A stretch of DNA of 44,128 nucleotides from an uncultured Flavobacteriales bacterium (GTDB taxonomy: Bacteria > Bacteroidota > Bacteroidia > Flavobacteriales_D > Crocinitomicaceae): positions 1 through 44,128 of the forward strand of contig CAJWRM010000021.1 in the NCBI GenBank assembly GCA_913046365.1, read 5' to 3'. The translations under genes and the position numbers were made by a program. The notes under the pieces were generated by a model. The model was not told the DNA's origin, searched no databases, and was given only the letters and a program-made list of their open reading frames with translations. Positions 43,712 through 44,128 of this stretch are shown piece by piece (positions within the stretch are counted from its first letter, which is position 1; every line of letters starts with the position of its first letter).

Positions 43712-44128
43712 ATGGGAAGAGTAACAATCACGTTCTATCCTAGTGATAGAAAGCAATCCAAAACAACAAAGCAGATTCCAATTTATCTGCGTATTCGCAA
43801 AGAAAGGCTAAAGACTGAGGCTAGAACAGATTGGTCTTTGTCACCAAATGAACGCTCGCTTTGGAACAAAACCATGCAACGCGTTGATCTTAAAAATTGT
43901 AAGGCCAACGACTATCTAAATAAGATTGAGGAAAAATTTAATGCATTACGCATTTTTAAATCTGAAGAATTTGACAATTATGATCTACAGACGATCAAGA
44001 ACCTCATTCTAGGCAAAAACCCAAACCGAAAAAAGATTCCTAGCATTTTAGAATTCATGGAGAGTTATTATGATATAAACATTGAATCAAGCACCAGAAT
44101 ACAAAAGGGAACAAAAAAGAACTACCTA
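43712..44128 (+). CDS. Tyrosine recombinase/integrase, 5' part (runs off window)
   Basis: The frame opens at ATG 43712 and stays open for 139 codons to the window end. The first part, VTITFYPSDRKQSKTTKQIP then IYLRIRKERLKTEARTDWSL, resembles the arm-DNA-binding domain of Bacteroidota phage/ICE integrases. A core-binding SAM-like domain starts at about residue 110 (SILEFMESYYDINI...QKGTKKNY). The catalytic Arg/His/Tyr domain lies beyond the window. The orientation away from tRNA-Lys, 160 nt downstream, is that of an element inserted at the tRNA 3' end. The type of element (ICE, prophage, island) cannot be told. Confidence 0.85.
   Translation, partial: MGRVTITFYPSDRKQSKTTKQIPIYLRIRKERLKTEARTDWSLSPNERSLWNKTMQRVDLKNCKANDYLNKIEEKFNALRIFKSEEFDNYDLQTIKNLILGKNPNRKKIPSILEFMESYYDINIESSTRIQKGTKKNYL

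Overview
The window is AT-rich, gene-dense chromosomal DNA that looks like a marine or freshwater Flavobacteriales member of the Bacteroidota, possibly of Crocinitomicaceae type. The evidence is: type IX secretion (T9SS) genes porT and porE, two secreted proteins with T9SS C-terminal sorting domains, a DUF5683 protein between parB and dapB, a fused E1 alpha/beta dehydrogenase, menaquinone-type UbiE, few Shine-Dalgarno sequences, and many TAnnTTTG promoter elements. Taxonomy is inferred from gene content only.

Layout. 1-2.9 kb (minus): a secreted PET-hydrolase/cutinase-like enzyme with a T9SS sorting domain, followed 3 nt later by an M14 zinc carboxypeptidase. 3-9 kb (plus): trmD, an aminotransferase, a heptose-7-phosphate kinase homologue, ubiE, porT and a COG2509-type FAD protein; most of these are tightly packed. 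9.0-9.36 kb is a gene-free stretch ending in a terminator. 9.4-12.8 kb: a T9SS cargo protein, mnmA, a doubtful small basic ORF and a lipoprotein. 12.8-20 kb: a TonB-dependent receptor, an esterase, a dicarboxylate/glutamate symporter, an acyl-CoA carboxylase beta subunit and a small outer-membrane barrel. 20-26.5 kb (minus): trmN6 and proS, an LTA-synthase-like sulfatase, the E1 fusion and a lipoprotein. 26.6-33.2 kb: two unknown coupled genes, a CYTH protein, a three-gene operon (nucleotide-sugar dehydratase, thioesterase, MORN-like protein), a TauE/SafE permease and threonine aldolase. 33.2-36 kb: porE and rplS. 36.2-42.9 kb (plus): parA, parB, DUF5683, dapB, lepB, wbqC-like, tag and an outer-membrane protein, mostly overlapping or nearly so. 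42.8-44.1 kb: aroK, tRNA-Lys(UUU), a terminator, three copies of an iterated 10-mer, and the 5' end of a tyrosine recombinase that runs off the window. This end looks like the left edge of an element integrated at the tRNA-Lys gene.

How it fits together. Most genes are housekeeping: tRNA modification and charging, L19, chromosome partition, lysine and shikimate pathways, signal peptidase, menaquinone. Scattered among them are parts of the T9SS (PorT, PorE) and two proteins that it should export. The most interesting gene is the PETase-like hydrolase at 1775-2881. Also notable are the tRNA-Lys/integrase junction, and five genes whose TAnnTTTG element ends 3-4 nt before the start codon, which suggests leaderless mRNAs. 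No rRNA, CRISPR array or intact insertion sequence was seen.
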